Assembly (NCBI GenBank): GCA_964617665.1
Contig: CAZUAH010000011.1
Location: 4,199-68,198 of the forward strand
Reading direction: 5' to 3'
DNA: 64,000 nucleotides
Origin: JADHUC01 sp964617665
GTDB lineage: Bacteria > Planctomycetota > Planctomycetia > Pirellulales > Pirellulaceae
Shown: positions 27,182 to 35,900 of the stretch, piece by piece
Numbering within the stretch: the first letter of the stretch is position 1
How the letters are laid out: every line of letters starts with the position of its first letter
The notes under the pieces: generated by a model
Databases searched by the model: none
The model's input: the letters and a program-made list of their open reading frames with translations, nothing else
What the model was told of the DNA's origin: nothing
Translations under genes and position numbers: made by a program

Positions 27182-27754
27182 AGTTTGCGCCAGACTGCCA
27201 ACCAACTGCGCGGCAGCCGGATCGGCAGCCATCGCCGTGAGAATCAAATCCCACTGGGTAAGGAGCCCCGAATCGAGGCCTTCTGAGTCGATAATCGTGA
27301 GAGTCCAATCTCCCAGAGTGTCCTCGCCATCAAACGCAGCAAGAGGATTGTTCGGCTGATAGTCCCCGGGTGGAATCGGGTTCTCCGATTCGTCTGGATA
27401 TACATTGCTCGACTCGTCGTCAAAAGTATACACCCCATCCAGATCCTCGCTTGGCTGGAGTGTACCGTCGGGGTTCTGTACTATCCTGACTGTTGTGCCC
27501 GCCGGTGAGGTCACATCGATGTCCAGGTCCCCGGCCCAAGTGTGGTTCACGTCGAGCGCAACGTCCACGTCCTCGATCGTGCCGCTGTCGCCCACGGTTA
27601 TTGTGGACTCGGTCGTGCCTTCAGTAGCACCCGGCGGAACCGCCGGAATGTCTATCGGTGTATCAGTGGACGAATAGGTAACCTGTGCGTGAGTGAGCGA
27701 GGTCAGAGCTACTGCAAGAACAAGCGAAAGTGCGGCCGTCAACGAGATCTTCAT
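26135..27754 (-). CDS. P-domain plus autotransporter-type beta-barrel protein, copy B
   Basis: 539 residues from ATG 27754 (signal peptide MKISLTAALSLVLAVALTSL). Organisation is as in copy A: P-like domain (VDVALDVNHTWAGDLDIDVT, GDWTLTIIDSEGLDSG), linker, then a barrel ending LLWVY. The first 190 residues share the pattern with copy A but contain many substitutions and small indels, whereas the remainder is identical. Diversified passenger with homogenised barrel fits two proteins that use the same outer-membrane anchor but present different exposed domains. The terminator seen after copy A is degraded here. Confidence 0.88.
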   Translation of the reverse strand: MKISLTAALSLVLAVALTSLTHAQVTYSSTDTPIDIPAVPPGATEGTTESTITVGDSGTIEDVDVALDVNHTWAGDLDIDVTSPAGTTVRIVQNPDGTLQPSEDLDGVYTFDDESSNVYPDESENPIPPGDYQPNNPLAAFDGEDTLGDWTLTIIDSEGLDSGLLTQWDLILTAMAADPAAAQLVGSLAQTGIQNGSYQFQLLNRNIQYAAAAMAAGGGLNVVTLPAPSGSMNYADDVEGMSSVLANDSGQTRANFQIRGQNSALLSGAWDGWVSGYGIGGQVGSDGAVAGLDYAAGGTQMGLCRLTQDDSLIGLFGNYGVQNIAMDNGDKGHVDSGVLGAFLYRGCDCGGYYVAAANATYDSYATRRSTATGTARGSFDGAQAGMYLERAWERCWRGRTVQPYVALQYIWLHQNDFTETGAGVNNATVNDTYTNSLRCLLGAKLPGQTRTILGGFLTPEARVYWMHEFLDATTGVTSSVGGAPAFATGGLNLGRDWAVLGAGLTYDRGGRAALYANYDLQANGRQAFHVGSGGLLWVY

Positions 27755-27838
27755 GCCGGGGCCTCCGCGCTAGGCAAACATTGCGTTCTGATCCTGCGGA
27801 TCCGGCGAGGGGAGATCAGTCGCCGGGAGGAGCAGGTT

Positions 27839-28003
27839 ATGGCGCAATCGGCCTACTGCCCGCCCTATGGACACGATTTTCCGGACAGCCGATTCGACCA
27901 GTGCAACAGTCGCAACCGTCAATATCGTCACACTCGACTTCTTCGGAATCGGCAAGGGATCAGCCTCGAGCGTGAACAGCGACGTAACGGGCAAGCGGGA
28001 TAA
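27839..28003 (+). pseudogene. Second remnant of the kinase-type leader, beside barrel copy B
   Basis: 54 codons from ATG 27839, preceded by GGGAGGAGCAGGTT. It begins MAQSAYCPPYGHDFPDSRFD, clearly paralogous to the leader at 25647, but the putative zinc-ligand spacing is lost (CxxY, CxxR). The following residues (RHTRLLRNRQGISLEREQ) match DNA before the kinase N-lobe in the other copy, and it then ends at TAA without a kinase domain. It could be a tiny expressed peptide, but a decayed kinase 5' end explains it better. Confidence 0.55.
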
Positions 28004-28399
28004 CTGCTCCCATTCGTCGATGATAGGCGACGCCTAATGCATATTCTCGTTTGCTCCTGCGCAGCTAGCAAATGGTCGAGTACCAAATTCGGCAACGAGT
28101 TACGTATGCTAGCGGAGCGCCGTTTCAATCGAGAACGCGCATTAGTCGCAAGCTTGTTCAGCGGGCGCAGCCACGTTCCCCTCCAAACGCCAACGTCCAA
28201 TCGACGCGGCGCCTCTAACGACCGGTACGGGGATTCTGTACTCGACGTGGCGTGGGAGTGAATAAGACGGGATTGGGCTTCGCATGCACGCCGCGTTGGC
28301 ACATTCAAACAGATTAGGGCGCGAACGTGCGCTCCGATACACACAGGGCGCCAGAAGTCTGCCCCGTTCGGCTGTGGGAAGAAGAAATCGCGAGTCGAG
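28004..28399. other. 396-bp intergenic stretch, nothing recognised
   Basis: Short frames exist (for instance 28037-28261 on the + strand), but none shows a family motif, ribosome binding site or plausible composition. No strong hairpin was found. It separates the kinase-leader remnant from the 3' end of the J-like gene. Confidence 0.55.
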
Positions 28400-30712
28400 C
28401 TAACGCACGGCCCTGAGCCTTGCGACGTTTTCGCCGGGCTTCACATCGATCCGGAAATCGGGGAATGCTATGTCCGCCAAATGCCCTTTGAGGTCGCGAA
28501 CGTCTGTCGGCAGCACGAAGGCTTCGATCTTGGTGCTGACAAACTTCCCGAGTCGCAGAGATGGGATGACCACGGGGTTTGTGCGAAACTCGACTCCGTC
28601 GGTCTTCTTTTCGACCTTCCACTCGGCGTCGTAGGGGATACCAGCCTCGCGAAGCACTCGTTCGGGAACCAGGCTGAATTCGGCTCGTGGCCGAAGGGCA
28701 AACAATGCGGAAGCCCGTTCGTTTACGATCGCGTCCACATGGAAAATGTCCTCTTCTTCCCCGCCAAAGAAGCCCATGACTTGAGCGGTCAGTAGACGTT
28801 TGTCGTTTTCTTGGACGCGTTCCAAGTTCCGCTCGAGTGCCGGTGTCGGCCCCAGTCGGTTGGCGTCACGTCCGAGTTGCTCCAGTGCCCTTTGCACATG
28901 GAGATCGTCGGCCAATTCGCGGTACTTGCTCGTCATGTCTTCAACCATACGTGCCGCCTGCAACGACGCAATGATCAGTTGGCTTCGTGCTCTTATGGAT
29001 TTTGCCGCGACTTCCCGAGACTCGCGTTTCACGTCGTTGAGTCTACGTTTCGCCTGTTCGATAATGCCGATCCGACCGGTTCGCTCGGCCATGGTAACCT
29101 GATCTGCGAATTCGCGATTCTTGTCGATAGCCTTCAAACGCGCCGTGTCGGCAGCTCGACTGCTTCGTTCCAAGTCTTTGACTTGCGCGACGCTCTCTGC
29201 CAGTTCATCGCCGTCCTCAAGAAGCCAGAATTCCTCTCGCTTCGTCAGCCCAAGACTCTCCAGCAATGCCGCAGGTTCTGTGGGGGTGGCGGGTTTCGTG
29301 GTCTTTGGTTCGGCTGGTGACTCTTTGACGTGAGGGGCCGCTTCGTCGGACGGGCGGTCCGATTTCGCCGACATGGCATCTGCCGGTTTTGCCCTGCGAC
29401 GCTCAAGAATCGCTGGCGCGTTCTTCTTCAGTGTCTGTTGAAAACGTTCGCCCAACGCGGGATAGCTAAACTGAAAGTCTTGAACATTTACGAGTGCCTC
29501 CCCCTTCGCAATCAACTCCAGGTCTCCGTCGGGCAACGACTTGAGCGACTCTTGCGCCCTGTAATCCGAAATGGCCAGATCGACTTCATCGATCATCTTC
29601 CGTGCCCACGTTCGCTGTTGGCTATCGGGAGACTGCAGGACGCGCTCGAGCAACGTTCGTGCTTGCTCGAGCTCTCCGTTGGTAATAGCAGACATGGCCT
29701 CGGCAAAAGGAACCTCTCCATTCAATGGACTCCCGGGCGGCGTTTTTGGCTTCTCCGCCGTAGGTTCTCCATCGGGCCTTCCAACGGGGAATTCGCCGTT
29801 TGGTCCCTCTTGTTGCCCTACCGGCTCCATATAGCCGCCACTGGTTTCCGCGTCGTCCGTATTTGTCTTTGCCATTGGCTTTTCGGCCGCAAGCCGGTCA
29901 TTCGGGGGCTGTCTCGATTGAGAACTCCGCTGCGAAACACGCGATCCGGTCCCGCCATCGTTCTTCGATTGCCCAGTGGCGAAGTAGATCACCGCCAGCA
30001 GCGTCAACACGGCGGCAACCGATCCGACAGCGACCAACGCGGGATTGCCGCGTTTCCTTCTCAATTGCCGTGCTTGGTAGGCTGGCTTATCTGCTGGCAC
30101 CTTCACTATCGGCGCGACGCTGTCGGACGCAGGCTTCGCTTGAACGGGCGGCGGCACTTTGCGCGGAGCGTCCGGTTTGGCAGGCGGTTCTGAAGCCGCT
30201 GTTTTGTCGGCCACGTTCGCACGAGCAGCAGGTGGTGCGGGCGGCGGTTTCGGTATCGCGGGAGGCGGGCCATCCGGTTCGGGGACGGCAACAGGCGGCG
30301 CCGCTGCAATCGGTGGGGGAGCGGGATCGTCGTCCGCTGACGGACTTTCGCTCTGGGCTTCGCCGTTGCCCCCTGTACCTTCAATCGTTTCAGCTGGCGT
30401 CCCGGTCTGTTCTTCAACTCCTTCGGACGACGCGATCTCGTGTTTCAGTATGGCGTCATACGCACCTTTGTCGTCTGGATTCATCAGACAGGCGCGCGCG
30501 GCGGAGAGTTCTTTCAGGAGTTCTTGCGACAGTTCGCCGTGCTCGCCGGATGCCAAGCCCTGCAGATAGGCCATGCGCTGATTGGCAGCAACTCCAATCA
30601 CGTCCAAGTCCGACTCGAACAACTCGATGCCCAACAACCGGTAATGGTTTGGCGGCTGGAGTTTGGGAGGGATCGCGAGCCACTTGTGGTAGGGATCGAA
30701 TTCGGCAGACAT
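28400..30712 (-). CDS. J-domain-like single-pass membrane protein with degenerate retropepsin-like C-terminus
   Basis: 770 residues from ATG 30712, the start that gives the planctomycete family N-terminus (FDPYHKWLAIPP, PPNHYRLLGIELFE). Residues 1-85 resemble a J-like domain (LLKELSAARACLMNPDDKGAYD). A Pro/Ala-rich linker (about 95-210) leads to one transmembrane helix (about 218-242, VAVGSVAAVLTLLAVIYFAT). A long charged, helical/coiled-coil region follows (about 380-640). The C-terminal domain (about 650-770) has the outline of a clan AA retropepsin (FHVDAIVNERASALFALR, EFSLVPERVLREAGI, RLGKFVSTKIEAFVLP), but where the catalytic D(T/S)G should be it reads LRPRAEF. So it is probably a non-catalytic binding domain. 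It is divergent from the symporter at 30930. Confidence 0.8.
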   Translation of the reverse strand: MSAEFDPYHKWLAIPPKLQPPNHYRLLGIELFESDLDVIGVAANQRMAYLQGLASGEHGELSQELLKELSAARACLMNPDDKGAYDAILKHEIASSEGVEEQTGTPAETIEGTGGNGEAQSESPSADDDPAPPPIAAAPPVAVPEPDGPPPAIPKPPPAPPAARANVADKTAASEPPAKPDAPRKVPPPVQAKPASDSVAPIVKVPADKPAYQARQLRRKRGNPALVAVGSVAAVLTLLAVIYFATGQSKNDGGTGSRVSQRSSQSRQPPNDRLAAEKPMAKTNTDDAETSGGYMEPVGQQEGPNGEFPVGRPDGEPTAEKPKTPPGSPLNGEVPFAEAMSAITNGELEQARTLLERVLQSPDSQQRTWARKMIDEVDLAISDYRAQESLKSLPDGDLELIAKGEALVNVQDFQFSYPALGERFQQTLKKNAPAILERRRAKPADAMSAKSDRPSDEAAPHVKESPAEPKTTKPATPTEPAALLESLGLTKREEFWLLEDGDELAESVAQVKDLERSSRAADTARLKAIDKNREFADQVTMAERTGRIGIIEQAKRRLNDVKRESREVAAKSIRARSQLIIASLQAARMVEDMTSKYRELADDLHVQRALEQLGRDANRLGPTPALERNLERVQENDKRLLTAQVMGFFGGEEEDIFHVDAIVNERASALFALRPRAEFSLVPERVLREAGIPYDAEWKVEKKTDGVEFRTNPVVIPSLRLGKFVSTKIEAFVLPTDVRDLKGHLADIAFPDFRIDVKPGENVARLRAVR

Positions 30713-30929
30713 AGTGCGCGATGAAGATAAAGGTGCCCCGTTCGTGTTGATTTCAATTGTAGTGAGAAAGGGACTCGGTGGGAACGTTAACTGTGTTGGA
30801 CGCCGACACAGAAGAAATGAAAGGAACTCTCGTCGGTGATTGACCGCGAAAATGGCGGCCTCCCCTCGGTGAAGCGCCGCGCCCTGTGGTACGATATTGC
30901 CTTCCAAACGCACCGAGAAGGGATTTCCG

Positions 30930-32801
30930 ATGCAGCTTCATCCCGTGGATGTGGCCATTGTGGCCGCTTACCTGATCCTGGTGATCGGCGTGGGATGGGT
31001 GCTCTCGCGGCGCGCCGGTAAAGACATGGAGTCATATTTCCTCGGCGGCAAAGGCATGCCCTGGTATGTGCTGGGCATTTCCCACGGCGTGCCGGGCTTT
31101 GGCATGGCCGGCACCATGTGGTTCGCGCTAATGCTGTTCACCTACGGCGTGAAGGGCGTCTACATTCTGTGGATCTGGCCCATGTTTGCCATGGTCTTCC
31201 GCATGGTTTACCTGAGCGCGTGGGCTCGGCGTTCTAACGCGCTAACAGGTGCGGAATGGATGCGCACCCGCTTTGGCAAGCGAGGAGGCGGTGACTTTGC
31301 GCATCTGATGGTTGTGGGATATGCGATGCTGGGCGTGATCGGATTCTTGATCTACGCGTTCAAGGGCATCGGAAAGTTCGCAGCACCATTTTTTCGGGAC
31401 TATCCACTTTTTGAGGGCTGGGCACCGGAGGTGTACGCCACGGTGATCATCTGTGTGACCGCTGCCTATCTGATCGCTGGCGGAATGTACAGCGTGGTGG
31501 TAACCCACTTGGTTCAGTATGCGCTTTTGACTGTGTCGGCAGTAGGTATAGCAATCATCGCCATATCGCAGACAACGCCCGAATTGATAGCCAGCAAAGT
31601 CCCCGACGGGTGGTCGGACCTTTCGTTCGGCTTGGTGCTGGAAATGGACTGGTCAGGCCGCATTCCGTTGCTTCAGAACCAATTGTCCGACGATGGGTGG
31701 TCGCTGTTTGCCGTCTTCCTCATGATGCTTCTGTTCAAGGGCTGGCTGGTCAGCATGGCGGGCCCCAGCCCGGGTTACGGCATCCAACATGTATTGGCCA
31801 CGCGGAATCCAAGGGAAGCAGCGTTAGAGAGCTGGGGGATCTCCGTGTTCGTGTTGTTCCCTCGATTCCTCATGATCGCCTCGATCGTCGTGCTGGCCCT
31901 AGTCAACCTGACGCCCCAATTGGTCGCCATGCAGGACAAGGCTGATTTCGAGCAGATCCTGCCGATGGTCGTGGGTCGACACATTCCCGTGGGTCTGACC
32001 GGTATTGTCGTGGCGACGCTGGTGGCGTCGTTCATGAGCACGTTGGATTCGGTCGTACACGCTGGGACGGCCTACATCGTTAACGACCTGTACAAGCGAT
32101 ACCTCCACCCAACGGCGTCGCCCAAGACGTACGTGTATGTCAGTTATGCAGTGGCTGCCTGCGTTGTGGGGCTTGGCATTGCGTTTGGGTTCATGACTGA
32201 GTCGATTTCATCCATCATGAAATGGCTGGTCTCCATGCTGTTCGGGGGATACGCGGCACCAAATATCCTGAAGTGGCATTGGTGGCGCTTCAACGGCTAC
32301 GGCTTCTTCGCGGGCTTGCTGGCCGGCATGGCGGGCGCAATTGTAATGCCGTTTGCATTTCCCGAGTTGGAGCCGCTGTATGCGTTTCCATTTGTGTTCG
32401 GGTTCAGCGCATTTGCCTGCGTCGTCGTGTGCCTGCTCACACCGCCCGAGGATGACGAGCTTCTTGAACAGTTCTACTTGACCGTTCGCCCATGGGGGTT
32501 CTGGCGCCCCGTGCATCAGCGTCTGCTTGTGAAGTACCCGGATTTGGCCGCCAACGATGGCTTCGCTCGCGACATGATCAACTGTGCTGTTGGGATCGTC
32601 TGGCATACGACGATCGTGCTTGCAGCGGTCTACCTCGTCCTACAGGACTTCTGGGCGTTTGGAATTTCCCTTCTAGTCGTTGCGGCAACGTCCGTCTTTC
32701 TGAAGAAGTTTTGGTACAACCGATTGGCGGACGGAGATGGCTACCTGCCAGAAGACGACCGATCGCACGACCAGAAGGACCGCCTTGCCGCCGCCGAATA
32801 G
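30930..32801 (+). CDS. Sodium:solute symporter (SSS family)
   Basis: 623 residues from ATG 30930 (GAGAAGGGA about 7 bp upstream). About 13-15 hydrophobic segments are visible. Family landmarks are DVAIVAAYLILVIGVGWVLS at TM1, then SYFLGGKGMPWYVLGIS, GIGKFAAPFF, and the helix with LVASFMSTLDSVVHAGTAYI near residues 365-390, where SSS members bind sodium. It resembles the sugar/organic-acid branch that follows polysaccharide enzymes in planctomycetes. A cytosolic tail rich in charged residues (PEDDRSHDQKDRLA) closes it. The substrate is unknown; uptake of a sugar from the left-hand degradation genes is possible but distant. Confidence 0.9.
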   Translation: MQLHPVDVAIVAAYLILVIGVGWVLSRRAGKDMESYFLGGKGMPWYVLGISHGVPGFGMAGTMWFALMLFTYGVKGVYILWIWPMFAMVFRMVYLSAWARRSNALTGAEWMRTRFGKRGGGDFAHLMVVGYAMLGVIGFLIYAFKGIGKFAAPFFRDYPLFEGWAPEVYATVIICVTAAYLIAGGMYSVVVTHLVQYALLTVSAVGIAIIAISQTTPELIASKVPDGWSDLSFGLVLEMDWSGRIPLLQNQLSDDGWSLFAVFLMMLLFKGWLVSMAGPSPGYGIQHVLATRNPREAALESWGISVFVLFPRFLMIASIVVLALVNLTPQLVAMQDKADFEQILPMVVGRHIPVGLTGIVVATLVASFMSTLDSVVHAGTAYIVNDLYKRYLHPTASPKTYVYVSYAVAACVVGLGIAFGFMTESISSIMKWLVSMLFGGYAAPNILKWHWWRFNGYGFFAGLLAGMAGAIVMPFAFPELEPLYAFPFVFGFSAFACVVVCLLTPPEDDELLEQFYLTVRPWGFWRPVHQRLLVKYPDLAANDGFARDMINCAVGIVWHTTIVLAAVYLVLQDFWAFGISLLVVAATSVFLKKFWYNRLADGDGYLPEDDRSHDQKDRLAAAE

Positions 32802-32902
32802 GCCTCGTCCCCTATGCGAGACCTGAGTCCTTCCGCATCGACCGCGTTACCGGCTTCTATAACGGATATTGCGCGCCCCAGGGAATTGCGCGACAGACTG
32901 CC

Positions 32903-32970
32903 GTAGCCACGTTCGCCAGAACGTGGGCGCAACACCGGACGACATCCCACGTTCTGGCGAACGTGGCTAC
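32903..32970. terminator. 25-bp perfect inverted repeat between convergent genes
   Basis: GTAGCCACGTTCGCCAGAAC... at 32903-32927 and its exact reverse complement at 32946-32970 are separated by 18 bp. Each arm is itself a hairpin (CCACGTTC-GCCA-GAACGTGG). It lies between the stop of the symporter (32801) and the stop of the giant gene (32991), a position suited to bidirectional termination. The CCACGTTCTGGCGAACGTGG unit is, as I recall, a recurrent dispersed palindrome in planctomycete genomes. Confidence 0.75.
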
Positions 32971-32990
32971 AGACGGATGAAGTATCCGCG

Positions 32991-35900
32991 CTAGATCTCC
33001 AGAGACTGAAAGAAGGCGTCGGTTGCCTCGATGTCGCCCGGTTCGTCGATGAAGTCGATGTCAAACATGTCGCCGGGCAGGCGGCGTGTTCCGAGCGGCA
33101 GTGTTTCGTGCATCAAATCGCGTTCGTCGGAATGCCCGTAGCCCAGCAGATGCCCCAACTCGTGCATGACCGTCGTCAGCAAGTCCACTCGGTCGTGGGA
33201 TTGGCTAGCCAGCCAGGCAGTCAGTTCGTTGGTTGAGTGGATGGACGAAAACTCCGTGTCGTCCATCGGTGTCGGGTCGACGAACCATCCGTAGCCTGCG
33301 GCATCGCTGTCCAGGTAGACGTGGTTGGCCGTTGCCCAACCGAGCAGCGAACCCGGCAGGTCGATGATCTCCCACGTCACCTGTCGAAGATGCTCTGTTG
33401 CCGTCGCGTCAAGCGACGGCTGCAAGCGAGAGATGGCGGCATCGATCACTGGATCAAGTGAGGCCAATGGAATTGTGGAGATGGCATCTTCCGGGTGGTT
33501 GGGCAGACCTTCTCGATTCGCATCGACGTGCAATTCAGCTCCTGCAGAAAGCTGCCGATCGATTTCCATGATGACCAGCAGCACGTCCTCGGCCGTGCAC
33601 AATCCGTTTCCGCTTGCATCATAGAATGGCGGGGGCGACTCCTGAGTCGTGGGCAGTTCCAAGTCTCCCAGATGTGAATTGATGTAGTTGATCTGCATCA
33701 GAACATCCACGGGAGACACGTATCCGGAATCGTCCACATCGAACCGGTTCAGGGCATTCTGCCAACGGTTGTGGACCATCATGATGCGGGCGTCCGCTTC
33801 GACGGGTGCGGCCTCCTGGTGGCCGACATTGTCGGTCGCCACGGCGTAGAACGAATACCGATGTCCTTTCTCGCCCAGATCGAAAGTCGCCTCGGTTGCC
33901 GCCGTATCGTCCAGCCAGAGCAGATACTCGTCATCAACTGACAGATCATCGTCGTCGACGCGGTAGTAGATATCGTAGCTGCTGATCCCCGATCCGCCGT
34001 CGTCATCCTGCCCGGTCCATCGGACGGTGAAACTGCTTTCCGTGGTCACGGTCGGCAGCGGTTCGACATGGCTGGCGTCCTCCGGAATTGCAGCGTCGAT
34101 CGTGTTCACCCACGGGAGCGGCCCGCCGTTTTCATCCTTGGGGGCCGGGTTGAAAGGACCAACGAAATCGAATTGGACGAGCGCCAGATTCTCGATCTGG
34201 TCGCCTGTCTTCAAGTCGGCCTTCGGCTTGACGGTGTACTCGACCCAACCCAACTCGTATTGTGTTTCTTCGTTGAATGGCGGCAGGAAACCGGCGTAAG
34301 GGTCTTCAGGATAATCGCCCGTATCCGGATCCACCGCCTGGAACCACCAACGAATTTCGCCCGTTTCCGGATCGAATGTCCCTTCCACATTCACCAGCAG
34401 ATTCATATCCGGCCGCATGTCGACCTGCGCATCGATCACTTGCCCACCGGGAAGATCCACGTTCCACTTGAGGAATCCAAAGTTGGTGAAGGACAAGGTG
34501 CTCCAGTCGAGATTCGCATCCAACTGGTCAATTATCAACGCGTCCTGTGTCGGCACCTCGGCAGTTGGATCGTTCCAGAAATCGATGCGGTATTCAAATG
34601 TGTCGTCGGCGATCACGTACTGGCGTAGTTGACTAGCTGGGGTGCCGATCGCGTCAAAACCGACGGGGCCGAATTTGTCCTCGGGCGTCCAAGAGGGGAA
34701 GTTGGGGATATCGTTGTCACAGAGATCGGGAAAAAGGCTGCAGAAGTCGTCGCAGGCCTCTGGGTCAATTTCACAGATCAAGAAATACGGCAAGTCTCTG
34801 TCGGGGTCATACCACCAATCTCCAAGTCTCTTTGTGAATTGGTCCCATCTATCTGGATCGACATAATTTGATAGTGGGTTCGGAAAGAGCATGAGAGTCT
34901 TAACACCTGCGACCCCCCAATCATGGATGAGATCCAATTGAGAGGCTTCTCCTCTGATGAACTTGCGAGATGTTTCGATGTAATCATTCCAGGCTTCACC
35001 AGCTTGCCATCCACTCTTGATCGAGTTGTACAGATCTTCGAACTTGATATCTTTGAACCCATCTATATCTACCCGCGTGACAGGTGAGTTCTTGGCATAG
35101 GTGTATAGATTCGATCCGGGGATTTCGTGAGGATCAACGCTTATGAACCGCCCAATAGCTGCCTCGTAAGACCGTGCGCGAATCGAGTACAGGCCGCTGG
35201 GATCCTGACGCACACCATATGCCGACAGGAATCCCAATACATCTGAATCGACGCCGCCGTCCGTCAGCCTGTTTCCAAATGGATCGATTGATGCACTTGA
35301 GACGATGTTGCCTGACGAGTTTGTGCGCTCAATCGTGTGTCCCAGTGCATTATGGCCAACGTACGACAGATCATTGCTGCCATCGGAAGTAGCGATGAGA
35401 GTGTTTCCATGAATGTAGCGACTCATTATGACATCGTCTGCATCGTATGTGGCCACGATGTTGCCGAAAAACGAAGGATCAAGGAGTAGCTCCGTCCTCT
35501 TGCCGTCTTCGATGATCGCGGACTGGTGACCAAGCGCATTGTATTCGTATTCGATCGCAGCATCGGCATGTGAGAGCGTGACGAGTCGATTGTTGTAGTC
35601 GAATTCGTACGTCCACACGCTTGTACCATCATTCTTTGCCGCAAGACTGCCGTCTGCATCGTATTCATATGTGGTGGAACCGACGCTCATGTACTGGTTC
35701 ACGCTGTTCGTAGAGTACTGGACGACTTCGCCATTGATCACGGTGCGGATGCGGTTCCCAACGGTGTCGTATTCATAGCTGAGATCCTGAATGGGGATGT
35801 TGTGATCCGTCGATTCGAGTGTGGCGTGGATCAGCTGGTCGGTGAGGTCGTATTTGTAGGTCCACGTGCCGTAGTGAGTCGACATGGAATCTCGCCGGCC

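Noticed and set aside
32991..34900. Polymorphic toxin tip after the RHS core, with an immunity gene
   Set aside because: The post-core region consists of structural, dockerin-like and metzincin modules, and no small immunity-like gene lies downstream; the next gene is the convergent symporter.
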